From Dastarcus helophoroides (Eukaryota > Arthropoda > Insecta > Coleoptera > Bothrideridae), in assembly GCA_028583605.1 (NCBI GenBank), contig CM053336.1, positions 29,992,496 through 30,056,495 of the forward strand: a stretch of DNA of 64,000 nucleotides, written 5' to 3'. The position numbers and the translations under genes were made by a program. The notes below the pieces were generated by a model. The model searched no databases and was not told the DNA's origin. It was given only the letters and a program-made list of their open reading frames with translations. Below are positions 30,804-41,700 of the stretch, piece by piece. Each line of letters starts with the position of its first letter. Within the stretch, counting starts at the first letter, position 1.

Positions 30804-31390
30804 TTACGTAAAAGGCTGTATAAATATTGTTACAGATAAAAAGAGCTTAGCCTTCGAGTTTTCTAGTAAGATAAAATTATCAGCGAACGCTAAGGCTAGT
30901 ACTTTGGACTCCAGCGCTAAACATCCTACGATGTATCTGTTTCTCTTCAGAGTGTTCAGTAACTCATCCATAATTAGGTTGGATAACAGTGGGCTCACAA
31001 GGTCAAACATTTCACGAACTCGATCGTTTCCAGGTTCATTATGATGTAGGAATGCTTCAAGTTTTCCTTGATGTTGGTAAATAGGAACGTAGCGATCTTA
31101 AATTTTTTTAATTTTCTCAGCGCGGACCAGTGTGACACACCATCAGAGTGGTTTGGGGCAATGGTGGAATAAAATTTGCTCTGGGATCGTCGAGTCTGAG
31201 AGTAAGGCTAGAGGATGAGGCAGTTGACCATTGATGTTGGTAACACGTAATTGACTGGGGTTTAGAGAAACGAATGCTGTTAACCCGAAGTACTCGATAA
31301 AGCCGCATAAGAGATGATCCAATGGTAATCGGTCTCCAATTTGCTGAATTACTTCTGCTTTTATCATTCTGTTACCATATTGTTATGAAG
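30804..31390 (-). pseudogene. R2-like RT remnant on the minus strand
   Basis: Minus-strand reading from 31160 gives SDGVSHWSALRKLKKFKIATFL (first RT block), then a deletion, then FDLVSPLLSNLIMDELLNTL (motif B) and ALAFADNFILL (motif C, FADD changed to FADN). These are R2-type blocks like those at 27656-28616. The fingers and motif A are missing between 31030 and 31080, so it is an internally deleted relic, inverted relative to the R2-like element 1.3 kb upstream. Confidence 0.7.
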
Positions 31391-31699
31391 ATCGTCCTAG
31401 ATGTTCTCCGGGTAGTCGGGATAATTCCTGCATAAAACACTGTGTTAAAGATGACAGAGACTATTCCATTATTTTGGACGTTTTTTTATCCCAATTTAAA
31501 CTTTAACATTAATATTTACAAAATAGCTTAACTTCCGGATTTTCAGAAAAAGTTCAAATTTAGATGAAAAAAATTAAAATCGAGAAATTTTTTTTTTAAA
31601 TATTTTAATTATAAAAACAGGTTAAAACTGAAAATTTTTTTAGAATTTTAATATCTCAGTTTTTGTTAAAAATTTCTAAGAGATGAAATTTAAATAATA
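31391..31699. other. AT-rich spacer
   Basis: No gene or repeat border recognised before the TA at 31700. Confidence 0.5.
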
Positions 31700-31701
31700 T
31701 A

Positions 31702-33166
31702 CAGGATGGACCATAAGTAATGGTACATAGAGCAACAGTAGGTTTTTCGTTTAAAAATAACGTGATTTAGCCACATTTACCTTTTACCAAAAGTTGATAT
31801 TAACAGAGATACAGGGTGTCAAAGTTGAAAATAAAATTGTGAATTTTTCGCATAACTGATAAACACATTGCACTATAGACAAGAAATCTAGTATAGGGAG
31901 GTTTCTTTGGCCAAGAAATTCTAATTTGCTAACAGATTGTCAGTAACTCATAGGGGGCACCACCTGCGCTCCCTTGTATCATTCTAAAGCATCATAACTT
32001 TTTTGTGCCTTTATGTACAATTATTTTAAATAGATATTTTTTTTACCTACATTTTTTACGTAAAAAAGCTATACTTTCTAAATGTTGATACAAGCAACCG
32101 TTTTCAGGATATTTGCCTTCAAAGTTTGCCATACCTTTATTTTAAGTTAGGTAAATGTGAATTATTCGCAGTAGATTTCAAAATAAAAGTAATAAAACTG
32201 ACTTTAGAATAGTTTATATTAAATATTACTTTACTGACATTATTATTAGACATATTATATAAATTACTAACGCAAATTTAAATAAAACACCAAATCAAAA
32301 TTTATTTTCGAAAATAAATATGTGGAAAATGACATTTTTTATGTAAAGGAATTGTAAACAATTAAAAATCTGACTGTCCTTTATTGAAATTCATCCCTAA
32401 AAGTTGATCTTTTAGAAAGTACACCTTTTTTACGTAAAAGATATAAAGAAATAAAACAATCCATTTAAAATTAATATACGTGGATGCACAAAAAAGTTAT
32501 GATGATTTAGAATTATGCAGGATAGCGCAGGTAGCGTCCCCTATCAGCTATTAATAATATGTTAGCAAATTAATTAAAATAAATTAGGTCTTAATTTTTT
32601 GGATTTTCTTTATTAAGATTTTCAAAATTTAGGTGATAATATTATCAGCAAAGGAATATTTGACATAAATTAGTTCCAAAGCTGTCTTATAATTAATTTT
32701 TTTTCAAGCCTACTTCGAAAATTTAATATCTTAGTAATTTAAAACCAATGCACGTCAAGCTTTTAAGGCAAATATCTTGGAAACGGTTGCTCGTATCAAC
32801 TTTCAGAAAGTACATCTTTTTTACGTAAAAAAGGTAAGGAAATAAAATAACCCATTTAAAATTAACATACGTGGGTGTACAGAAAAGTTATGGTGATTTA
32901 GAATTATGCAGGATAGCGCAGGTAGCGCCCCCTATCAGCTATTAATAATATGTTAGCAAATTAGAGTTTGTCAACTTAAGAAACTTACTTGTGCCCAATT
33001 TCGTGCCTTTATTACAATTTATTCCATAATTATACGAAAAAATCGAAATTTTTGTTTCAACTTTGACACCCTCTATCTCTGTTAATATCAACTTTTGGTG
33101 TAAGGTAAATGTAGCTAAATTACATTATTTTTATGCTCTGTGTACCATTACTTATGGTCCACCCTG
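31702..33166. mobile_element. non-autonomous Tc1/mariner-type element with long inverted repeats
   Basis: Ends CAGGATGGACCATAAGTAAT (31702) and its complement ATTACTTATGGTCCACCCTG (to 33166), each beside TA (31700-31701 and 33167-33168). Inverted similarity runs about 425 bp inward: GTTGATATTAACAGAGATACAGGGTGTCAA, GTTGATACAAGCAACCGTTTTC and matching blocks on the right. The centre (about 32380-32570) repeats part of the right arm in the same orientation (GAATTATGCAGGATAGCGCAGGTAGCG twice). No protein is encoded, so it would need a transposase in trans. Confidence 0.85.
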
Positions 33167-33180
33167 TATATGTAAATTAA

Positions 33181-36028
33181 GGTTTTTTTTTCAGGTTTTC
33201 ACTTTGGCCCAAAATTTAGATATTTTTGAGCTGAGTTTTTCTCTCCAAATTTTGATCAAAACGTTAAAATATTACAGAAAAATAGAAATGTTATCGATTT
33301 AAATCCTTTGGTTTTTTTCAAAGCCTTATCTACTCGAAATTGAGCTTTCTTAAAATTTATCGTTTTTCTCGGATATAATATCTCCGTTTTATCGTCTTTC
33401 TCGAATTGAGAATTTGAAATCGAACCTAAAGATTTTAAAATTTTAATAAGTTAATGTTGGGATCTTTTTGTAAAAATTTGGAAATTAGATTTTCGTTTAA
33501 GAGTCTGATATTTTTAAATAAATCTGAAGTTTAAGAAACCGCTTATGGCATTTGAAACTTTAGGAAATTATTATTCATAGAGATCAGACTTTAGGCACAT
33601 TTAAATAAGATAAAAAGGTGGGCCACATGTTAAATTAGGCAAAAACAAAGGGCTAAAAAAGGCACTAAAGGATAAAATACTCTAAAAAAGTAATTAAAAG
33701 ATCAAACCAACAATTAACAAGAAAAGAATTTCTTCGCCATTTTCAACATTATTTTATTCGTAACTACAAATTAATGTCAAAATTTTAAGATTAAAGAAAA
33801 ACTTTTGGCCCTAAAAGGCCAAAATTAAAAGTAAGATTCCAGATTTTTCTTTTTTACGTCGTAATTTTGAGAAACCGTGCCAAAATTAAGAAGTTTTTAC
33901 GAGACATTTTAAATAAAATTAAATTTTAGGTTATACTTGAAATATGCAGAAGAAGTATAGTATTTCGAAATGAATAAATATTTAAAATTTCGAGTTTATT
34001 TTTGAATCGTCAGCAAAAACCTTAACATTTTTACTTTAAACTCAAGTATTTGATTTTTTTTCCAAAATGATGGTTACCTAATCTAAGATTTCATTTGAAA
34101 CTTACACCTACTAAAAAAAAATCAAAATTTTCAAACAAAGCCGAAAATTCGAAAAAAAATCCATTAAGCTTAAATTTAAAAAAATTATTTCAAATAATTT
34201 AAGTTTTTCTTGAAACGTTTTCTATATAATTCGAAATTTAGATATTACGTATTAAGTTTTATAAAAACAATGTAGAATTTTGCAGTTTCAAAATTTAAGC
34301 TTAAACTCTCATTTTGAGGAAAAATGTAATTTCAAAATAAACAAAAATATTTTAATTTTAAGAAAAACGATTGTTAGAGGTTTATTACGAAATTTATAGA
34401 AAAACTTGAATTTTGTGATAATATTTTTCGAATTTTCTAAAATAAAAATTTAAATTTTAAATTATTTGAATAAAATTTTCACTCTTTACTAACAATTTAA
34501 AATCTCTTATAAAGCCTTAACTTGGGAAAACAAAAAAAAAACTTCTAAAAATTGCTTCTGCAAATTTTGTCCAAAAAAAGGGTATAAGATCTTAAAATTT
34601 TTAACCTGAAAAATTCAGAGTTTTTTATAGCTTAAACCAGTTTAAGTAAAAATTTAATTTTTTTTGTAAAATTTTAACCCATTATGAAAAGTATCAAATT
34701 TTTTAATTATGAAGTTGATGTTTTTTCTATTTCGATTTCGATTCCGAAGATTCGAATTTTTATTTCAAAATTTCGAATTCCAGATAAAAACTTTGAAAGC
34801 TTTAAATTTATTATTTAAATTTCTATCTTAGTTACCAGCTTTCCACTTTAGTTGGGAAATGTTCTACTTTTAATCACATTTCTACTTTAAACTCATATTT
34901 TGCGAAAGACTTGATTTACACATTTTTTTTGAAACTTTCAGGTTTAAAAATGTCAAGATAAAGATCAAAACTTTGAAATAAAACTGCTTTAATACCTTTA
35001 GTTTTTTCTTTAAAAATATTCACATTGGCATTGGCTGAGAAATCGAAGTTCTTCAAAATATATTGACTTTTCTCTCTCGACTTTTAAAAAAAATTCATTG
35101 TGGATTTTAAGAAAGCAGTAAAGGTTTCAGAAGTTTAGAACTTTGTAACGCAAGGAAACCCTTTGGAAAGTTATTTTCTTTGACGAAGTACGATTTGAAT
35201 TAACGAGATACACAAATTCATAAAATAGTCTAAGAGTCTAATGCACTAAAATTCCTCTCTCAGTTAGAATAGTAGTTCAAACCTTACAGTTGTCATTTGC
35301 TTATAGTCTACTGAAGGCACAAGTTAAAAAAAATAAGAAAATTACACAATCAACTTGGTGACTTCTTCATCTGAATACCCGATACTTATCAAAAATTTAA
35401 TTCTTTGAGCGTCATCGACGATGCACGCAAATTAAAATGCTGACAAGAAACCTCAAAGTTTTTTCTCTAAAGTTTGGTCCAGAAGAAAATGTTAAATTTT
35501 AATATTTTTTGTTAATAGATATTTAATTTTTTCGTTTAGAGACTTTTTTTGAAAACTCGTACATAAACTTGCGTTGCAATTTTTATAGTTTTTTTTTCGA
35601 AAATTTTGTTTACGAACCTTTTTTCCTAGAAATTATGGTTTCCGTTTTTTCGAGATGAAGATAATAATATTAAATGTCGAAGTATTTCTTAAATGTCAAT
35701 TTTAAAAGACCAAGGATTTTGCCTTGAAAATTTAAAAATTTCTAAAAACCTTAATATTTTGAGAAACCTTTATTAATGAATTCAGTTTGTACGTTTTTCT
35801 TAATTTAAACTCACTCGTTATTGAAATTTTTCTAAAACAACTTTGTGCACTCATAATGTGAACTTTATGAGAAATTTCAAATTGGAATTTAGAATTTTGA
35901 TATGACATTTTTTACAAAAACTTTCGCTAAACTTCCATATTTATGGAAAGAGCCAAAGTTTTTAGAAAGTAACTTTAAAGTAAAATCCAAAATTTGAAAC
36001 TCTGGATTTTTTTTAAAAGTAAAATACC
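33181..36028. other. degenerate AT-rich, short-motif repetitive DNA
   Basis: No gene. Long stretches of imperfect short units such as TTTTCAAAATTTCGA, AAATTTTGAAA and their variants. 35150-35480 is less repetitive but carries no recognisable feature. The frame at 33063-33302 overlaps the end of the preceding element and is chance. Confidence 0.5.
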
Positions 36029-36030
36029 TA

Positions 36031-36160
36031 CAGGGCCGACCATAAGTAATGGTACACAGAGCAATGGTGGATTTTTTGCATAAAAATAATGTGATTTAGC
36101 TACATTTACTTCATACCAAAAGTTGATATTAACAGAGATACAGGGTGTCAAATTTGAAAA
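36031..36160. mobile_element. solo end of the 31.7-kb inverted-repeat family
   Basis: CAGGGCCGACCATAAGTAATGGTACACAGAGCAATGG and GTTGATATTAACAGAGATACAGGGTGTCAA match the left end of the element at 31702 over about 120 bp. TA precedes the first base. No second end is found nearby, so it is a truncated copy or an end left by deletion. Confidence 0.8.
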
Positions 36161-37363
36161 TTCAAGATATTTTTAATAGATTTAAAGCTTAAATATTCTA
36201 AGAATTAGTATTTCAATTTGTAAATCTAATCCCAAGAATTCACTTATTTAATTTTAAAATTTGTTACCTAATTGTCAATCTTTCACCATTTAAAAATTTT
36301 AATTTGGCGAAGATTTACATTTTGGTATAGATGTCTAATGATATGTAACATTTTATTTTAAAATGTAAACGACACTATAACACTATTCAGTCCTAACTAT
36401 TTTTTACTTACCAATTTTCCTTACTTCAGATTCAAGAAACGCAAAGATTTAAGGAAAAAATGCCATCAAATTGGGCAGAAGCAATTCTACTTAGCCACGA
36501 AGCGCGTTATTCTCAAATTTCCTTTTTTTTTGTTACATATTTCGTCGATTTTCCAGGATTTTAACCATTTTTTAAATCTGGACTTTTTTCTAATTTTCGA
36601 CATTTGTTTTAAAACTCTCATCTTATTTAAAATATTTTGAAAATTGTTAAAAATGTGAACTATTATTTTTTTATTTTATTTATTTTCAAAATTTTGACCT
36701 TTTTGCATACTTTGCATCCATTATTTGAAAATTTTGTTTTTTTTAATCGGACATTTCTTGAAACATTTTTTAAATTTTCGACTAATTCTCAAAATTTCGA
36801 CTTCTAATCAAAGACAATATTTTTTTCAATATTTAAACTTTTTAAAAAACATGAACTTTTTTGAAAAGTTCCACATCTTTTCAAAATTTTATTTACCTAT
36901 ATATATTTTTTCTAATTCCAGTAAAATCTTCAACTTTTTGTGACTTAAAAAATGTGACTTAAAATTTGGACTATCCAAATTTTGACTTTCTTCCAAAATT
37001 TTATCTCTTCAAAATTTCAATTTTTTTATAATTATGAATTTGGAGATAATTTCGAATCTTCTTCAATATTCGAAAATTTCAGCTTCTTTGAAAGTTTATT
37101 CTTCATGGTGGACTCTTATTGGCCAAAAATATTATATTTATTAATTCTATTTAACATTTCTGCGACCCAGTTGGCAAACATTCGAATTTTTATTAATGAA
37201 TGTTGACAATATTCTGAAACATTTTTTGAAATATGACTACGTGATACCTAAATTTATTTAAAACGTCACCTCATAAGTGGTTAACAAAAAATAAGTTAGT
37301 TTACATAGAATAGAAAGAAATGAAAAACAGAAAACCAAAATTAGACATGAAAAATAGTTATTT
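36161..37363. other. degenerate AT-rich DNA (T-rich strand)
   Basis: Similar short-motif texture, with T-rich runs on the plus strand from 36520. The frames at 36725-36943 and 36982-37206 are Phe/Leu/Ser-rich products of this texture, not genes. Confidence 0.55.
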
Positions 37364-37480
37364 ATGATACAAGTGTTAAAAGTGACATTTTATTTTGTGA
37401 GTGGGGAGTATTGCGGAACGAGCGTAGCGAGTGGAGCAACCCCACGAACAAAATAAAATCACTTTTAACAAGTGTATCAT
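37364..37480. repeat. 117-bp hairpin at the left side of a recombinase-bearing unit
   Basis: ATGATACAAGTGTTAAAAGTGA on the left pairs with TCACTTTTAACAAGTGTATCAT on the right. Inside are matching A/T-rich arms and an inner GC-rich pair GTGGGG / CCCCAC around GCGGAACGAGCGTAGCGAGT. AAATATTTTTTGTAAAACTG-like sequence outside it recurs inverted at about 38740. Confidence 0.75.
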
Positions 37481-37699
37481 ACAATATTTTTTGTAAAACT
37501 GTTAAATTAAAAAATAAAATGCTGTCTCTAGGGTTGAATTTTCGATTTATTGTTTGCGTGTTGAGTTACATATTTGACAATTACATCTGACAATCAAGTC
37601 AGGTACTGGATAGAGCGTAACTAAGTAAAACAATTGTAAGTTGTTTAATGTTTATTACTAACCACAATTGAACCTGTTCTAAAATATTGTAAATTTTAT

Positions 37700-38230
37700 G
37701 GCTAATAAACATGAATTTTGAAGAAAAGATTGGAAATTAAAGCAATTTTATTATTCCACCAAATGTTGAAGAAACAGCAAATACATCAACTGAGATTTAT
37801 TGCTCCAGAAATCGGGACAAAAATATGATGGCATGAAATAAAGAATCTAGTGGATAATTTCACTAAAAATATATTTTTGGTTTACGTCAAAGGAAATTCT
37901 AATTTATGGAATCTCTCTATGATAAAAGCTAGCTTTCAAATCAAGTACGGTTAGGATATAAGCAAGTATTAAAACAAGCGTACAAGATTTTTTTGAATGA
38001 AGCTCCAGACACCAAATATGTAGTAAAAAGTTGCGTCAATTTTTGGATTATTTGGAGTATGTCGCCCTGAAAAATTTTGTAAAGTAACACTGGATGATAT
38101 TGAAAAATCGGAAAAATCTTTGTTTCATATTGTTAAGACTAAAAGCAACATCCGTCGTAGTTTTTGCATGGATTATTAGCATAAATATCTCTGCAATTAC
38201 TTCTCAGGAAAACTAAAATAAGTAACCGTT
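37700..38230 (+). pseudogene. tyrosine-recombinase-like (Crypton / ZMYM-type) remnant
   Basis: Scattered frames give NFIIPPNVEETANTSTEI near 37740, then FLNEAPDTKYVV at about 37990 and VTLDDIEKSEKSLFHIVKTK with SNIRRSFCMDY at about 38080-38180. These fit insect proteins with a phage-integrase-like catalytic domain, in which FLNEAPD precedes the Arg box and KT-x-IRRSF follows it. Many stops. The catalytic Arg box is destroyed and the C-terminal HxxR and Tyr are absent. Identification is from recalled family sequence and should be treated as moderate. Confidence 0.5.
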
Positions 38231-38409
38231 CAGATTGTAATAGTAATATTAATATTATAAATAAATAATTTATAACTATTTAAATATGTTTTAATGTTTG
38301 GAAACAATATTACACAATAATCAAGGACCAGTCCGTTCAACCAGAAAAAAATCTTTCTAATTTTACCAGTACAGCTTTCTATTTAATAATATTGCATATT
38401 GCTACATAT

Positions 38410-38605
38410 CAGTGTTTCCTAAATAGTGGGTCACAACCCGGCACCGGGCCACAAAAATAAAATACCAGGTTGCAGAATTGTCTTCATACTCACAAATGAT
38501 TAGTTCTTTATACATTAAAATATAATTAAGACATCTTTTAGTGGATCGCGAAGGGGAAATATTAAAAACAATCGGGTCAGGGCAAAAAAAGTTTGGGAAA
38601 CGCTG
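38410..38605. mobile_element. hAT-type MITE
   Basis: Begins CAGTGTTTCCTAAATAGTGGG and ends AAGTTTGGGAAACGCTG, short imperfect terminal inverted repeats of hAT type. The 8-bp flanks CTACATAT (38402-38409) and CTATATTT (38606-38613) match at six of eight positions. It is 196 bp and non-coding. It sits inside the recombinase-bearing unit. Confidence 0.75.
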
Positions 38606-38613
38606 CTATATTT

Positions 38614-38661
38614 ACTTTTAACACTAGTGCGAAAAAACTTTTTCGCACTAGTGTTAAAAGT
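38614..38661. repeat. 48-bp near-perfect palindrome
   Basis: ACTTTTAACACTAGTGCGAAAAAA is followed at once by its complement with one mismatch. It abuts the hAT MITE and mirrors the hairpin at 37364, sharing CTTTTAACA. It would extrude as a cruciform or form a strong RNA hairpin. Confidence 0.85.
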
Positions 38662-38769
38662 ATTTTTGACCCGTGTCGTTATAAAAGTCAATTTTTAGTT
38701 TAATTATCAATGAACTAAAAATGTCACTTTTAATAACAGTTTTACAAAAAATATTTTTTTTTCATAATT

Positions 38770-41700
38770 AATTTAAATAACTATTAATGTAACCAGATTA
38801 TTATGCGATTTATAATAATCGAAAACGTTGCCAGAAGACGAAGCGTTAGACGAGTCTGACTACGTTCGAGATTGTTTAAATAGCTAATAATCGAGTTGCA
38901 TTCAAAGCTTTAACGTATTATTGACAACGATGACAAAAAAATCAACAAATTTTGAATTATGATAAGTAACTAAAGTATTATAATTGTAACTAACGTAATA
39001 TGTATTACTAAATTATTATGAAGCTGCTAAATATTTTACGGTTAATAATTATCATTGAAGATTTAATTTTAAGGACACTTTATTTTCAATGATACGATAA
39101 AATCTTTTTCATGGCTAATTTTGGTCTTCTATATTTCACTTTTTCCTATTCTATGTAAAATAAACTAACGTACTTTTTGAAAACAGTCATTTTAAATGTC
39201 GATACTTTTCCAAAATGTCGCCTTTTTTCAACTTACAAAAGTAAAAAATTTGGAACAAAAGACAAAATTTTGGAAACCATTCCAAATGAATTTATTTTAA
39301 AAATTAAATTTTACAAACTTCAAGTTTAAGTACGTAACTTTTAAAAACAAATCAAAGAGACCTGGAAATTCATAAATGACATTTTGAAAGCATTACATTC
39401 AACTAAATCTTTTTAAATAGATGATTTGCTTAAGAGATTTCACTATATTTAAAAATTTTAACAGGAAAGTTTGGTTTTTTTTTTTCAGAATTCTGTTTTT
39501 TTTCTCTTATTTTGTTTTTTTTTTAATAAACTTGATTATAATGAGGTACTGTTTTATAAAAACCTCAACAATATTTTAAATATGCACTTTTTTTCAAAAT
39601 TGTCATCTTATTTGAAATTTTAAAATTCGTCTTGAAAATTTCGACTGTTCCTTTTAAAAATTTCGGCTTCTTTTCAAAGTTTCGACTTTTATGTAGTGAA
39701 TTAAACATTTGTTTGAAAAATTTCACTTTTTGCTCAAAATTTGTATTATTTTTTGAAAAATTGTTTTTTTTTTTGAAAATTTCGACTTTTTTGAAATGTT
39801 CGCTTTTTTCCGAATTTCCAATTTTTTTTTTAATTTCGACCTTTTATCGTTGAAATATCGACTTCAAAGTTTTCATTTTTTTCAGAACTCGAACTGGTTT
39901 CAAAGTATCTACTTTTTTTTCAAAATTTCAACCCATGTGGAAATTTCGATTTATTTTTAAATTTTCTTAAAAATATTGAGCGTTTTCTCGAAACTTGTGA
40001 CTTGACCTGAAAATATTTTTTGAAGGGTCCGACTTACATAAAATTTGATTTTAAAGCTGGCATTTCAAAAAGAAATATCTTTCAAATTTAACCTAAAAAG
40101 TTTCAAAAAATCCATATTTGAAATAAATTTCAAGTTTAAAATTTAAATAAGAATTTTGAAAGAGAAGCAAAGAAAAACGAAATGTTTTGGACTCTTCTTA
40201 GAAATTTCGAAACTATTACCCTACAAATTTGCCAAGTAAGTTCCTTATATGAAGTATGCCTATTCTAAGAAAAAAAAATTAGATCAACCCCTAAAATGGT
40301 GAAGATGCGTTTCAAATTTTACATGTTAAGAGTCACTCTCAGGGTTAATCAACAGAAACAAACAAAACAAATTGTCCACTTACGTTTCAAATTTAAAATT
40401 TTGTGTTTAATTTGAAATTTTTTAGACATTTTAAAGTTTTGATGTTTCTTCTTAAAATTTTAAGAATATATTTTGCTTTTCTTTTGTATCAAAGATTTTT
40501 TTAACTTTAATCCCTCCATTTCAAATTTACTTTACAATTAACTTTAAATTTAAATTTCGAAAAAAAATTTTCAATATATAATTATTTACAATGTTTTATC
40601 TGAAATTTTTACGTTAATCCCAAATTTTTAATTTTTAAGTTGCAATTTTAAAATAATAATTAGAAAATTCAAATTTGCGCCTATTATCCTGAAATTGAAA
40701 TATAGATAACAAAAAATTAGACATAGTAGATAAAAAAGCTAAAATAAAAATAAGAATATATTTTTTTATTTTGCTGAAATTCTTTATATCTTTATATTTT
40801 TCGTTAAATATCCTACAATTGAGATGATTAAGGTAAAATATTTTTTTCAACATAATCTAAGACCAGTCAATAACAACCAAAAAGAAAATATTTAGGTCTC
40901 AACTAAAATTTAAAAATTAAAGTGTCAATAAATTTTAAATTTCGGCTTATTTTCTAGAAGTTCTAAAATTAATTTTGTTGAAAAAAATGTTTAAACATTA
41001 CAATTTCGGGAGAAATTTGGTATTTTGAAAAAAAAATTCGAAGAAAAACTCAAAATTTATTAAAAAAAACTAATTTAAACTATAAGCCGAAATTTTATTA
41101 CGAAAAGAAAATGTTGAAATTTCTAGAATAACCCTAAAATGGTAATTTTTTTACAAATTTTTGAATTTGAAACTGTTAAATATTAAAACGTAGTTTTCAG
41201 AAAATATCGAATATTGGAAAATTTGGAAAATTCAATTTTTCGCACATGAATGCAAAATTTTTTAAAAACGTCTGAAATGTTCAGAGACAGGTAGAATTTC
41301 CAAAAAAAGTAAAGATTTTTAAAAACAAGTCAAAATTTTGGAAACATTGTAAATATTTTGGAAATGTCATTTTCAAAAAATTCCAGAATTAGGAAAAAAT
41401 ACCAAAATGTTTAAATACAATTCAAATCCTTTAAAAAAGGCAAAATTTTAAAAAATAATTTAAAAGGTAAAAATAGTCCAAATTTAAAATAAAAAAAAAA
41501 AAATTAAAAAAATTTGAAATTTTTTGGGTCTTTGAACAAAAAAATATATGCATTTTAAAAAATTACCAATTTGGCCCAAAATTGCAATTTTTCAGAAAAA
41601 TTTGAAATTTTGCGCAATATTAAAAATTGTCAGTCAAAATTTCAAAGAAATTCGAAACTTTTCCAAAACAAATCTACTTAAATGTTGCAAAATAATAAAA

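Noticed and set aside
39632..39853. Phe/Lys/Ser-rich frames in the AT arrays (also 36725, 41548, 43074, 45722)
   Set aside because: Translations of a low-complexity short repeat; no stable frame between units.
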